DNA of 64,000 bases, taken from Deinandra increscens subsp. villosa (taxonomy: Eukaryota > Streptophyta > Magnoliopsida > Asterales > Asteraceae). Made by a program: the position numbers and the translations under genes. The notes beneath the pieces were generated by a model, which saw nothing but the letters and a program-made list of their open reading frames with translations, did not search any database and was not told where the DNA came from. Positions 22,954-33,584 of this stretch are shown piece by piece. How positions within the stretch are numbered: position 1 is the stretch's first letter; each line of letters opens with the position of its first letter. The DNA lies in contig JBCNJP010000025.1 in NCBI GenBank assembly GCA_039602395.1, positions 41,828,922 through 41,892,921 on the forward strand. Direction: 5' to 3'.

Positions 22954-24723
22954 TGTTATGTGAATTGTTTGAACTTGAATTCTTAGTACTAGTATTTGTA
23001 ATGAATACTTAATATTTTTGATCTATCGTATTCCCCTTCCATAACAACCTTTTGTGTTGTTTTTGCATATAGAGGTCATTCGATGTATTCTAGACTTTGA
23101 TCCATTCCACGTCACGCCTAGCGGGACCCACGGTATTGCGGGGTGTGATAAATCCAATGCACATGAAACACAACATTGATTTGTTCCACCCACATATTGT
23201 AGTTAGGGGTGAGCATGGGGCACTTTAGGGATGTCGCATGTTCCTTTACCACAGGTGGTGTCACCGTATGTAGTATCTTATGTTGACATTGCGAATCTCC
23301 TTTCTTGAAGTCTTTCTTCCGATCAACGCTAACCCAAGCCGAGGCTTGCTAGGGTTTCTTCGATCGTGGTGATCAAATTCTTCCTTCAAATTGCCGTCAA
23401 TCCTTGAACTGCCCTATTTGATGTGTATAAATAGGTCACCAAGAACTCATCGCTTCAATACCAATTCAAGGAAAATTGGTACCCAAGAACACTCGTGATT
23501 AAAGGAAAATATTTCAAAACCTTCTATTGACGATCTTTTGATAGAATGGTAACCCTAAACTATATCACTATTTATAGACCTAAACGATCTTGAGGATCAA
23601 GATATCTTATTAGTATCTAATACAAAAGCCACCGTCCAGCCCTCACCTACTTGTTAAAATCGGATATAGCCCATCTCCGACTTGAGCTCGGGTCGGCCTA
23701 ATTACCGTCTTGTAATTGGGTTTGTGAATTACGCATGGGCCAACACACCATACACCACGACCTCGTGCCTCCTAAAGTCTTACACAAGAGTAACCAAGTT
23801 ATTACTAGCCTCTAGGCCAAGAATTCTTAAGGCAACGAAAAGTCTAACCATAGAGACGAGCAAATAGAAAATGTTAATTGGCACAAAAAACGCTCTTTAA
23901 ATGTTAAGTTCACATCTATGCTCCTGACAACACCATCAAAGCACCGATATTTAATCTAGATGCCCATTGTGACTTACACTTGTATTTTGCAACTATACTA
24001 AAAATAAACATCATGTGAAAGACTATAAAGTATAGACCCATGACAATGAATAATAAGAACCTAGCATAATATAGTTGCCTTCACATTATACTAGACTTGA
24101 AACTGGTAGAGTATGTTCACCAAACTATTTCTAACACTCAACATGGATGAGGTGATAAAGATAATCGTGTATTCATAATTCTAATAATTTGGATTTATCA
24201 AATCGGATAAATGTATAAAACTAGATAATTAAAAATAACATTAAAAAATTAAAACGTAATTAATGAAATAAGATGTTGGAGTTACATTGAAATACACCCA
24301 CACCCACACCCACAATGAAAAACTTCATCAAAATGGTTGATTTAAGATTTGATTAGATAACCTTGTTTGAAAGTATGAAATGGTTAACGTTTGTCATAAC
24401 CAATTTTGTTGGTGTTTGAATGATAATAGAACTCCCTCATCTTCGACTCTCATATGAATTTGACCCTATCTACTTCTTAGACCTTACATGCAAATCTATA
24501 CTATATAATAAACAAAAAAATTTATCATACACCCTGACTACACACAAACTAATTGCTAATCCTACATACTATATACGGGCCATATATCGGCCTACAGCCC
24601 AAATGAATTTTCCAATTTAAATAATAGTTTAAAATTAATAATAAAACAAATTCTATAGGCTCATAGGAAAGCCTATGGTCATAGGGCTTTTTTTAAATTA
24701 ATTTTTTTAATTTAGTTTTTTTA
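22954..24723. other. Unassigned intergenic sequence with LTR-end-like motif
   Basis: No gene is supported. A GCGGGACCCACGGTATTGCG block followed by GGGTGTGA (to about 23153) resembles the plus-strand end of a gypsy LTR. Sequence at 23280-23560 has a leader-like look (TGTATAAATAGGTC, 23425-23438). A short (ACCCAC)n run lies at 24296-24313. The rest shows no recognisable structure. Confidence 0.45.
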
Positions 24724-24725
24724 AA

Positions 24726-25088
24726 TAATCTTGGAAAATTAGATTTTATTAATCCAAGTTATTACTAGTTGGCCGATATTAATCTTAATTAACAAATTGG
24801 CCTACATTAATCTCAATTATCATGGTGTTGGAATTCATTGGACCGCCGTTAGTTTTTTTTTAACTCCGTTAGTATTTTGTTGACGTGGCAATCTATTTTG
24901 CTGATGTGGCAGTCTATTTTGCTGATGTGGCATCACCAAAATCTAACGGAGTTAATAAAAAACTAACGGAGGACCAGTGAATTCCAACACCATGATGATT
25001 GGGATTAATGTAGGTAATTTCTTAATTGAGATTACTATAGGCCAACTAGTAATAACTTGGATTAATAAAATCTAATTTTCCAATAATC
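24726..25088. mobile_element. Foldback MITE with about 165-bp inverted arms
   Basis: The element spans 24731-25083 (353 bp), beginning TTGGAAAATTAGATTTTATT and ending with its reverse complement. Imperfect inverted homology continues inward for about 165 bp per arm, through the GTTGGAATTCA and CCGTTAGTTTTTT blocks. TAATC flanks both ends (24726-24730 and 25084-25088); extension to AATAATC is possible. The centre holds three TGCTGATGTGGCA-like repeats of about 25 bp (24879-24952). A non-autonomous DNA element is the simplest reading; the superfamily is unclear. Confidence 0.8.
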
Positions 25089-26840
25089 TTTAGGTTTTAT
25101 ATATTTACAATCTTTACTTTTTTATATATTTACAATACATGAACCTTAAAATAAAACTTCAAATTTTATTTAAAAACGTAAATTTAAAAGTACAAACGTA
25201 AAATAATAAACGTCCAGCAATCGACTGTGTAATGCACTAATGGGAATACCTGTGCAGTGGGTGTGCAATGATGTGAGGCCATTCGTATATTTTTATGATT
25301 TTAGGTCCTTATTTCTATATTTTTTAGTGTTTAAAAAAAAGTTTCTTTTGTATTCATTATTTTTAAGACGTATTGTCAAGAAAATTAAATGATTTTCATT
25401 ATTTTTTACAATTGTTATAAATTTGTTTTGTAAATACAAAAAAAAAATCATCTTTTGTAGATACACATCTATTGGAAAAAAATAAATCCTAGGGGCCGTA
25501 TACATCTTTTGTAAAAAATGGAATAGGGGTCATATACATTTTTATGAAAAAAGGAATATGGGCTATAGAGGTTCCTAGGAGCCGTATACATTCTTTTATA
25601 TAGGGGTCGTAGAGGCTCCTAAGGGCCATATACACTCATAATTTTCTTTTTGAAATTTTAAGATTCTAAAACAAGTATGAAGTTAATATTTTGAAATTTT
25701 CAAAATTCTCTTGGGCCATAGGAGTCCCTACGACCGTAGAGAAATTAACATATTTTATTTCTTGGATTTGAAGAATTCTATTGGGCCGTAAGGCCCAATA
25801 CGGCCCGTATATAAATTGTGTAATTAGTAAAAGTGTTTGTGTGTATAGTAGCCCCCTACTTTAATTAATAAAAATGACATTTGTTTTCACCATAAAATTT
25901 TGGATTAAGTTAAAATTTTAATATGTAATTATTCAAATACTAAATTTCCATTTTAGGGTTTATTTAGTTTAAACTTTTAATAAGTAATTATTCAAATAAA
26001 TTTTTTTTATATAAGGTTAGTAATTATCCAAATACTAAATTTTAATATTAAGGTTAATATTTTATTCAAGATAATATTTTTATTGCGTATATATTAAATA
26101 TTCAACTAAAATAATATAGTTTATTGCATATACTTTAATACTTTAATATAATGCTTATAATACTTTATTCGTAATAATAATTTAATTAAATATTATATAT
26201 GTAATATAAAATATTTTATTCTATTAAATTTTATAACCTTTTTTTTTGTTTACTTTATTTGAGTTTAAATTCAAATTTACCAAGTATTTGATTTCAATAT
26301 AATAAACAAAATATTTATTTTTCGTGACCCAGGGGTCTCATCATGGCAAACGATGTTACCCACGACACGTTACGATCGCAGTCTTGCGAGTAACCAAGAC
26401 CCTTTGTGTTACACATTCATCCCAGAGGAAACATACCGCCTAAATGCCCATTGTCGTAAAACATCTGACTCACCTATAATTACTGAGAAATTTTTATATA
26501 GTTATAAAAATACATAATTGTCGTAGATTATAATTGTATTATAGCTTTTTTTAACTCAGTCGTGTAACACACGAGGCTAAAAACAAACATCACCTTTCAG
26601 AGAAGGTCAGACACACATCACCTTCTTCATCCAAATGGATAGGGGCATGTTTCTCATTATAAATGAGCAATTAAATGAATGCACATGTAGGCCCTTTAGG
26701 AGGAAATTAGTGAGTAGGTCGATACAAACAAACTCACGAAGAAGAAGGGATGGTTCACCACCGGCACCAATCAAGAAAGAAAGAAGGAAAAAGTTGGTTT
26801 AGCATGACAAGTGCAACCTCATGCCTAGATCGAGATTCTT
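25089..26840. other. AT-rich intergenic stretch with short repeats
   Basis: There is no coding evidence. At 25490-25630 several related GGGGCCGTATACAT/GGTCATATACAT units recur. From 25850 to 26310 the sequence is extremely AT-rich with repeated ATTATCCAAATACTAAATTT motifs. A GC-richer island at 26320-26460 has no recognised identity. Confidence 0.5.
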
Positions 26841-26850
26841 GGATAGAAGT

Positions 26851-27014
26851 GTAAGCCTATGTGCATAACTTACAAGTTGTAATGCAGTGCTCTCATTTGG
26901 TTATATACCGGTTGTCTTTTAGTGGTTTAAGTGCAAGACTATGTGCATAACTTACAAGTTGTAATGCGGTGCTCTCATTTGGTTCATATACCAGTTGTAT
27001 TTTAGTGGTTTAAT
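26851..27014. repeat. 82-bp tandem duplication
   Basis: Two adjacent units share CTATGTGCATAACTTACAAG, followed by TTGTAATGC(A/G)GTGCTCTCATT. The unit starts are at 26851 and 26933. Differences are few, implying a recent duplication. Confidence 0.85.
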
Positions 27015-27408
27015 TTAGTGGTTTACACGTGTTTAATTGAGGCTTGATTTTCTGATCTCTGCCAATGACGTGTGCCTATTATCCGGTTATATACAAGTTC
27101 AACTGTGATTGTGATTTTCATTTTGCTTTCGTTTAGTTCTTTCTCAGGTATGGTTGGTTTTGGCTATCGTCATCGTTGAGGGTTTTTATTGCAAATTTTC
27201 GGATGTTGGTCTTCGCCGTTGGGTTTTAACTCGATTTTGTGTTTTTGTTGTTTCTTTTTTATTATGAGATGTATTAAGAGGGAATTTGAACAGTAAATTT
27301 CGATTTATGTCTTCCTGTTGGTGCTATTGAGTTCATTTTAGGTTTGCAGGTGTTTTTAGGTTAGATTTTCTTGAAATGGCTTTGCATGTTGGTTCCGTTG
27401 TACTTTTT

Positions 27409-27655
27409 GAGTTCTCAGTAGTTATTGATCATAAATTGATGATCACAATGTGCTGGGAGGAGTTCATATTTGTTTGATTTTAAGGTGGTTACTGTTTTGG
27501 GTTTTGAAATTGGTCTGCATTGTATGTTTTTAGTTCTCAGTAGTTGTTGATCATAAATTGATGAGTGCAATGTAACCGGGGGAGTTCACATTTGGTTAAT
27601 ATTAAAGTGGGCAGTTTCTTGGGTTGTTAAATTGTTTTGCATGTGGGTTTTACTG
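27409..27655. repeat. About 122-bp imperfect tandem duplication
   Basis: GTTCTCAGTAGTT(A/G)TTGATC, then ATAAATTGATGA, recurs at 27411 and 27533, with similarity continuing through GGAGTTCA(T/C)ATTTG and the T-rich tail. It lies in a T-rich transcribed-looking region without a supported gene. Confidence 0.75.
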
Positions 27656-28646
27656 TGTTATTTTGGTTATGAGTAGCTTTCTATTATATATCAAGTACTA
27701 TGGAAATTTATTATGTTTGTTGCTTGCTTCAGGTTTCCTTTTATTTGGTAGAAGAGAGAGAATTACAATATTTTTTGGGTTTATCTTTGAGAAGTGTAGA
27801 AATTGGTTGCGGTTTGGTTGTTTTTGCAGCTTTGGGTTATAACGTTTTTTTGGTCCTGCTGATGTTTTTGTTTCACGAATATATTATATTAAAGACTATA
27901 TTGTTTGTTTGTTTTGTGGGAATTTTACTTTATTCGGAGTTGAGGTGAGGGTGAATGTAATTTTTTTTGCAGCTCGGTTTGATCATTAGTTTCGTTTCAG
28001 ATTTGTTGTTTTCTGCTTGCTGCAGTTGGTATGGTTCCTACATTTTTATTCCTGTTTTTTTTTTTTTTTAAGTTACTTTGGCTTTTTTAAGAGGTTGGCA
28101 TTGTTTAGATGTACTTAATGTTTTGTGTTGGATTTTATTTTCAGGTTTATAGAGATTAGGTTGCTATTGTTAGTAATTGTAAGTTTTCTTTTTTGGTTTA
28201 TTGTTAATTTGTTAATTTGTTATTTGTTAGTAAAATATCATCTCTTCAATAGCGTTCCAGCTAAAAGATTGTGTTCAAATATAACTGTTATATTGAATAT
28301 AACGAAATGCAAAAGAAGATTTTGTATAAATATCTATTCAAATATAACGGAATGCAAATGTGAATATTTAGCTATCGGAAAAAAATAATAATAATGCAAA
28401 CGCATCTTCAAATAATATTAATAACTAGATTTTACTATTTACACATGTCACGAGTATACACATGTCACGAGTATACAAAACAATTGTATTGCTAAAACGC
28501 AATAAGTAAAGAAAGCGAAAAAAAAAAAGATAATGGAACAAAATTAAAAGTGTAGTTAAATATAACACTACAAACAATTAGATACTTAAAGGGAACGGCT
28601 TACAACTAAAATTAAAACCACAAACTCCTTTGGTAAACTTGTTAAG
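27656..28646. other. T-rich non-coding stretch
   Basis: Small open frames here (for example 27624-27842 and 28125-28388) are rich in Phe, Leu and Val because the DNA is T-rich, and show no recognisable domain. A 20-bp direct duplication (ACACATGTCACGAGTAT twice) lies at 28440-28478. The stretch ends at the second CACTA element. Confidence 0.5.
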
Positions 28647-28749
28647 CACTACGTCAAAATTCACCTTTGGCCACGGAAAAAAACCATGACAAAAGGTGTT
28701 TGGTCACGTATTTTTTTTCCATTCCAACCGACACCATAGGTGCCGTGAC

Positions 28750-29840
28750 CATATGTACCCTACGGCCACGTTACAATATCAGTGGCTGAAGCCACCTATA
28801 AGCGTGACTAAAGGGTACCAATATTTGATGTTGTAATCAAACAATTCTTCAGAAAATCGTGGCCAAAGGGTCCCAACGGCCACATGTGTTTAGTTAACGT
28901 GGCCTTTGGTATTTTATGGTCACGTATATTCGTGTTTTAGCCACATACATTATAAAAATACGTGGCCAAAGGGTTGCTGAAATCATACATTTTGTCACAG
29001 TACGCGTGGCCAAAGGGTGGCAACGGCCACGTTAAAATATCAAAAGCGTGGCCTTTGGTATTATATGGTCACGTATATTTGTGTTTTAGCCACATATGTT
29101 ATAAAAAACGTGGCCAAATGGGTTGCTGAAATTATAATTTTTGTCCAAATACGCGTGGCCAAAGGGTGGCAACCGCCACGTTAAAATATGAATAGCGTGG
29201 CCTTTGGTATTATATGGTCACGTATATTTGTGTTTTAGCCACATATGATATGAAAAAACGTGGCCAAATGGGTTGCTGAAATCATAAATTTTATCCCAAT
29301 AAGCGTGGCCAAAGGGTGGCAACGGCCACATTAAAATATAAAAATCGTGGCCTTTGATATTATATGGTCACGTATATTTGTGTTTTAGCCACATATATTT
29401 GGAAAAAAAAGTGACTAAAGGGTAATTGAAATCAGATATTTTGTCCCAATACGCGTGGCAAAATGCTGGCAACGGCCACGTTAAGATATAACAAAGCGTG
29501 ACCTTTGGTATTATATGGTCACGTATATTTGTGTTTTAGCCACATATATTTGGAAAAAGAAAGCGGTCAAAGGGTAGTTGAAATCATACATTTTGTCTCA
29601 ATACGGGTGGCCAAAGGGTGGCAATGGCAACATTAAAATATAAAAAATGTGGCCTTTGGTATTATATGGTCACGTATATTTGTGTTTTAGCCACATATAA
29701 TTGGAAAAAAAAAAGTGGCCAAAGGGTAGTTGAAATCAGATAATTTGTCTCAATAAGCGTGGCCAAATGGTGACAACGGCCATGTTAAAATATAAAAAGT
29801 GTGGCCTTTGGTATTATATATATGGTCACATATATTTCTT
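28750..29840. repeat. About 150-bp subterminal tandem array (7 units)
   Basis: The GTGGCCTTTGG block starts at 28899, 29048, 29197, 29347, 29498, 29649 and 29801, a period of 149-152 bp. Each unit carries GTGGCC and CCAAAGGG motifs on both strands plus TATGGTCACGTATATTTGTG and TTTTAGCCACATAT. Partial units extend left to about 28660. Arrays like this bind transposase in CACTA elements. Confidence 0.92.
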
Positions 29841-30535
29841 AATTACAATTAATTATATATTAATTAATTAGTATAGAGAAACCTTAAAAATCATATATTA
29901 TAATTAAAAATTAATGTACATACACTAATCATGACGCTGTTCAAAAAGATAACATACGACACTAATCAAAGTTTAATTTCTATAATAATTAATTATAATT
30001 TCTTGTCCGTGCTGATCAGCTGTTTCTGCTGGTGCCGTGTGATTTTTCTATTTATCAGATTTTGATTCAGCTGGTTTGGTGTTACGTACACTTTCGTAAT
30101 CTTTGATTTCCCCTGGAAACATATATGACAAATAAAACCGATCAGATATATATATAGTTAATTAATTAGCGGATACGATTAATTAATGTAGTAATTATCT
30201 GTGGTTGTTCCAGTACTTTTTGAACCGTAGAATGATCAACCGGCTGTGATCTATCTGACTTGTTATTAGAATGAAGGATCATTCGGTTCATCGGCCATGC
30301 AATAATATATTTATTTTCAACCTCCGAAAGCATTGTATTATCATCTACTGGGAATGGTAAAAATGTTGCACCCTTATTGACCTGATAAACTTTAATTCTA
30401 CGGAAACCAGGAGGTAATGGACTTCCATGAATCTTCTTATCTTTTTGTTTTGGTAATAATTCAGCCATTCCCACGACGTTCAGTGGATCTCCCTCCATGT
30501 GCAACGTCGCAGTTTGGCTCCCCTGATCAGAAGTG

Positions 30536-30537
30536 AC

Positions 30538-30617
<80 letters not shown>
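30536..30617. repeat. (TAA)n microsatellite
   Basis: An uninterrupted TAA run of about 27 units, placed just upstream of the TNP1-like exon in that gene's orientation, in a presumed intron. Confidence 0.97.
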
Positions 30618-30618
<1 letters not shown>

Positions 30619-31257
30619 TTAATTATAGCATATATATAAACAATTAATTAATTAAAGTAAAAAATAGAATACAAAAATTATGGTAATGGCATCATAATTA
30701 TTTGGTTTTTCCAACTGATGATCACTCTTCTTAGGAGGTACTTTACGAGCTGCAGGTTTTACTAGTTTTGCATGTCTCTTATTCTTTTCCTAAATTGACA
30801 CCATGTAATTAACTGATTAGTAACATATATATTAATTAACGATAACGTCAAAGCGATTTGTCAAATTTCTAAATTAATTATATATATATATATATATACC
30901 ACTTCCTGCTCTGATGCCCCAGCAGCACTGGCTGCAGCAGCTGCTGATTCTGTCATTTTTCTCTTTCTCACCTAAAGACAGCATCAGCATTTAATTAAAT
31001 GATCATAGAGCGATTAGTTATAAGGGAAGTACACAACTGTGTAAATTAAAATAGTTACCCTTTCCTTTTGCGACGCTGTTGTAGATGGAGGAGTGTGTTG
31101 TGATAGAGTCGCAGAAGTGACCTACAATTCAATTAATCAATAAAATCATATCGATCATAACCGGCTAAACATTAGTTAACTATCCAGATAACCATTCGGA
31201 TGAAGTACAAACTTATCATAGCCGGCACAGTTAATTATTAATTATATTCCGGAACAA

Positions 31258-31575
31258 CTCTAACTATCCTGATGAACTTTAACTATCCTGATGAACTTTA
31301 CCTATACTGGTGAACTTTAACTATCCGGATGAACTATAACCAACACGGTGAACTATAACTAGGGACGCATGTTCATCCAGATGAACTAGAATCTTCCGGA
31401 TCAACTCTAACTATCCCGATGAACTCTAACTATCCTGATGAACTGTTTACTATCCTGATGAACCTTACCTATCCTGAGGAACTTTAACTATCCGGATGAA
31501 CTCTAACTATCCGGATGAACTATAAGTAGAGACGCATGTTCATCCAGATGAACTAGAATCTTCCAGATCAACTCA
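31258..31575. repeat. About 20-bp minisatellite in higher-order arrangement
   Basis: Units of the form CTATCC(T/G)GATGAACTTTAA recur about 15 times. They are organised in a larger duplicated block that contains GACGCATGTTCATCCAGATG, seen once near 31365 and again near 31532. The array lies in an intron-like gap of the TNP1-like gene. Confidence 0.9.
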
Positions 31576-31995
31576 AATTCAGAACTGTTTCAAATCCGTA
31601 CCTTATCGGCCGACCTTTGAGATGAGTTTGATTGAGTAGATTGTTTCCGCGATGTATTTTGCACAGAATTGATCATGTCCTACGTACAATTAATTCAATT
31701 AGTTAATTAATTAATAAATATGCGCTCAAGGGAGATTGATCGTATCAGCAATAATATTTAATTACCGTTGTAGTAAGAGGCGCCTCTGCAGACTTTACCT
31801 ACGAAATGATTTAATGATTTATAATAATTAATTGACCGATAAAAAGTAAAGTATATATAATATAATTAATTATAGTGTAAGGATCAAACTAACCCTCACG
31901 CGATATCTAGACTAGTGAAACCGTGCGGAATCCGGTTTAACTAGTTTATTCAAGAAAAACAGTGAAAGATTATAATCGAAAATTATAATAAAGCA

Positions 31996-32495
31996 NNNNN
32001 NNNNNNNNNNNNNNNNNNNNNNNNNNNNNNNNNNNNNNNNNNNNNNNNNNNNNNNNNNNNNNNNNNNNNNNNNNNNNNNNNNNNNNNNNNNNNNNNNNNN
32101 NNNNNNNNNNNNNNNNNNNNNNNNNNNNNNNNNNNNNNNNNNNNNNNNNNNNNNNNNNNNNNNNNNNNNNNNNNNNNNNNNNNNNNNNNNNNNNNNNNNN
32201 NNNNNNNNNNNNNNNNNNNNNNNNNNNNNNNNNNNNNNNNNNNNNNNNNNNNNNNNNNNNNNNNNNNNNNNNNNNNNNNNNNNNNNNNNNNNNNNNNNNN
32301 NNNNNNNNNNNNNNNNNNNNNNNNNNNNNNNNNNNNNNNNNNNNNNNNNNNNNNNNNNNNNNNNNNNNNNNNNNNNNNNNNNNNNNNNNNNNNNNNNNNN
32401 NNNNNNNNNNNNNNNNNNNNNNNNNNNNNNNNNNNNNNNNNNNNNNNNNNNNNNNNNNNNNNNNNNNNNNNNNNNNNNNNNNNNNNNNNNNNNNN
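31996..32495. other. Assembly gap (500 N)
   Basis: Exactly 500 N of arbitrary length. It may hide the right terminus of the second CACTA element and the junction to the gypsy LTR that follows. Confidence 0.99.
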
Positions 32496-32849
32496 GCGCC
32501 ACTGAAAAAGCAAATTATCCCCAAAGATAATTGCCGCAAAATCAGGAATATACGTAATGGAAATACAAAAGGATTGAAGGAAGTAAGAATGATTTTATTG
32601 AATTCAAGAGAGAGAAAGATACAGACGCATGTGTAATTGATTTATTACAAATGACATCGAATCCTTAAACTACAATATACTTCGGGTATTTATAAGCCTC
32701 CACTTCAATCTTCCAGTTTCGCATCTGCGTGACCGCATCTACCTGCGTCCTGCAAAGACACTTCCGCAAAGCCTCATGTCCGAAGGACTTGGAAGTAAGC
32801 GATTGGATGTGTAAAACACATCCAATTCATCGTTTACTTCATCACCAGC
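32496..32849. other. Unassigned sequence after the gap
   Basis: No gene is supported. The stretch contains a GAATTCAAGAGAGAGAAAGA leader-like tract and several CGCATCTGCGTGACCGCATC-type words (32720-32760). It could be part of another LTR, but nothing confirms it. Confidence 0.4.
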
Positions 32850-33573
32850 CGTTTTGGAGGTTTAGGGGTGGAGAAATGAGGAGCATGGTGGCTTATGATG
32901 CTTAAATAGCTAAAAATTAGGGTTTTTCTGGAAATTAGGAAACAAGCGTATCGCCTAAACCCTCCCTAAGGGTTAGGCGTAGCCCCTAGAGTTCCCTGCT
33001 CGGTTCATTGGCCCGTTTCCTCGTTGCACTTGCTCGTTTTGCCATTTTTTGTTGTTTTCGAGTCCCGTTTTCACCCAAATCACCCAATACATTATCCCAT
33101 CATGTTAACCACATTTAATCCACTAAAAAAGAATATAAATACGCCACATAACTCATGGAAATGCACACATAGGGTCACATAACGTGTTTTTGGTCAGTTT
33201 TGTGGTACATATCGATTTTAGGCATACTCTGACTCAATATAGTGTGTGATGACTCATGACATGATTTGTGATTATTAGTCTCATAAATATGTTGAAATCG
33301 ACATACGATGATCAAATACGAGATTCCCGGTAAACAAATAATCGCATAAAAACCGTAAATTGCTTTATTTTCGATACGACAGATCCAATTTGAATCCAAG
33401 TATTTTTAATTAAATATTTTGTTTTGAAAAACAATCATGAATCATTTGAAAACTTTATTTTGAGATATAAGTACCCGAAAATTTTCCCCGGTGCTTAATA
33501 GTTCGCAAATCGGTAAAACATGAACTTTCAAAATGGGTCGGATTTCACAATCGGGTAAAATACAAATGTTACA
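32850..33573 (-). mobile_element. Ty3/gypsy 3' LTR (outer half), Tekay/Del-like
   Basis: This is a diverged copy of the outer part of the LTR at 17466-20471. Matching blocks include GAGCATGGT(A/G)GCT, CGTATCGCCTA, GCTCGGTTC, TTTTCGAGTC(T/C), CCCATCATGTT and GTGTGTGATGACT. On the minus strand its start is TGTAACATTTGTATTTTACC at 33573, directly preceded by a purine tract. That makes it the 3' LTR of a minus-strand element. The inner half is missing. Confidence 0.75.
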
Positions 33574-33584
33574 GTCTCCCCCAC
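33574..33584 (-). promoter_or_regulatory. Gypsy polypurine tract
   Basis: GTGGGGGAGAC on the minus strand lies immediately before the LTR start TGTAACA. The adjacent ATTTCGGGACGAAATTCC (33593-33610, minus strand) is typical of the end of chromovirus pol, just before the tract. Confidence 0.8.

Larger units (their letters stand above)
30166..31802 (-). pseudogene. TNP1/En-Spm-like gene of CACTA element, multi-exon
   Basis: The clearest exon (30504-30166) reads GSPLPPGFRRIKVYQVNKGA, then TFLPFPVDD, YIIAWPMNRMIL. This pattern (LPPGFR...V...LPFP...IAWP) is that of the TNP1/En-Spm-like transposase-associated domain (Pfam Transposase_23). These proteins are thought to bind subterminal repeats and help excision. 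Upstream, short low-complexity exons with splice-like edges can be read at about 30785-30690 (basic, Lys/Pro), 30972-30900 (Ala-rich, TESAAAAASAAGASEQEV), 31122-31059 and 31680-31601 (Ser/Gln-rich). The start is not identified and may lie in the gap. A (TAA)n run and a minisatellite sit in introns. Integrity is unclear. Confidence 0.6.
28647..31995. mobile_element. Left part of a second CACTA transposon
   Basis: The left terminus reads CACTACGTCAAAATTCACC, a CACTA-type end preceded by AAG. A subterminal array rich in GTGGCCAAAGGG and CCTTTGG(CCACG) motifs follows, and then a TNP1-like gene on the minus strand. The right terminus is not visible; it lies in or beyond the 500-N gap, or is deleted. 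The subterminal motif differs completely from the GACGCGC motif of the CACTA element at 6203, so the two belong to different families. Confidence 0.75.

Noticed and set aside
24296..24313. Telomere-like or interstitial telomeric repeat
   Set aside because: The unit is ACCCAC with three copies, not the plant TTTAGGG repeat.
28750..29840. CRISPR-like regular array
   Set aside because: The units are contiguous 150-bp tandem copies with no unique spacers, in a plant CACTA element.
31912..32539. Long minus-strand frames across the second gap
   Set aside because: They are also created by the N run; only short unrelated flanks are real sequence.
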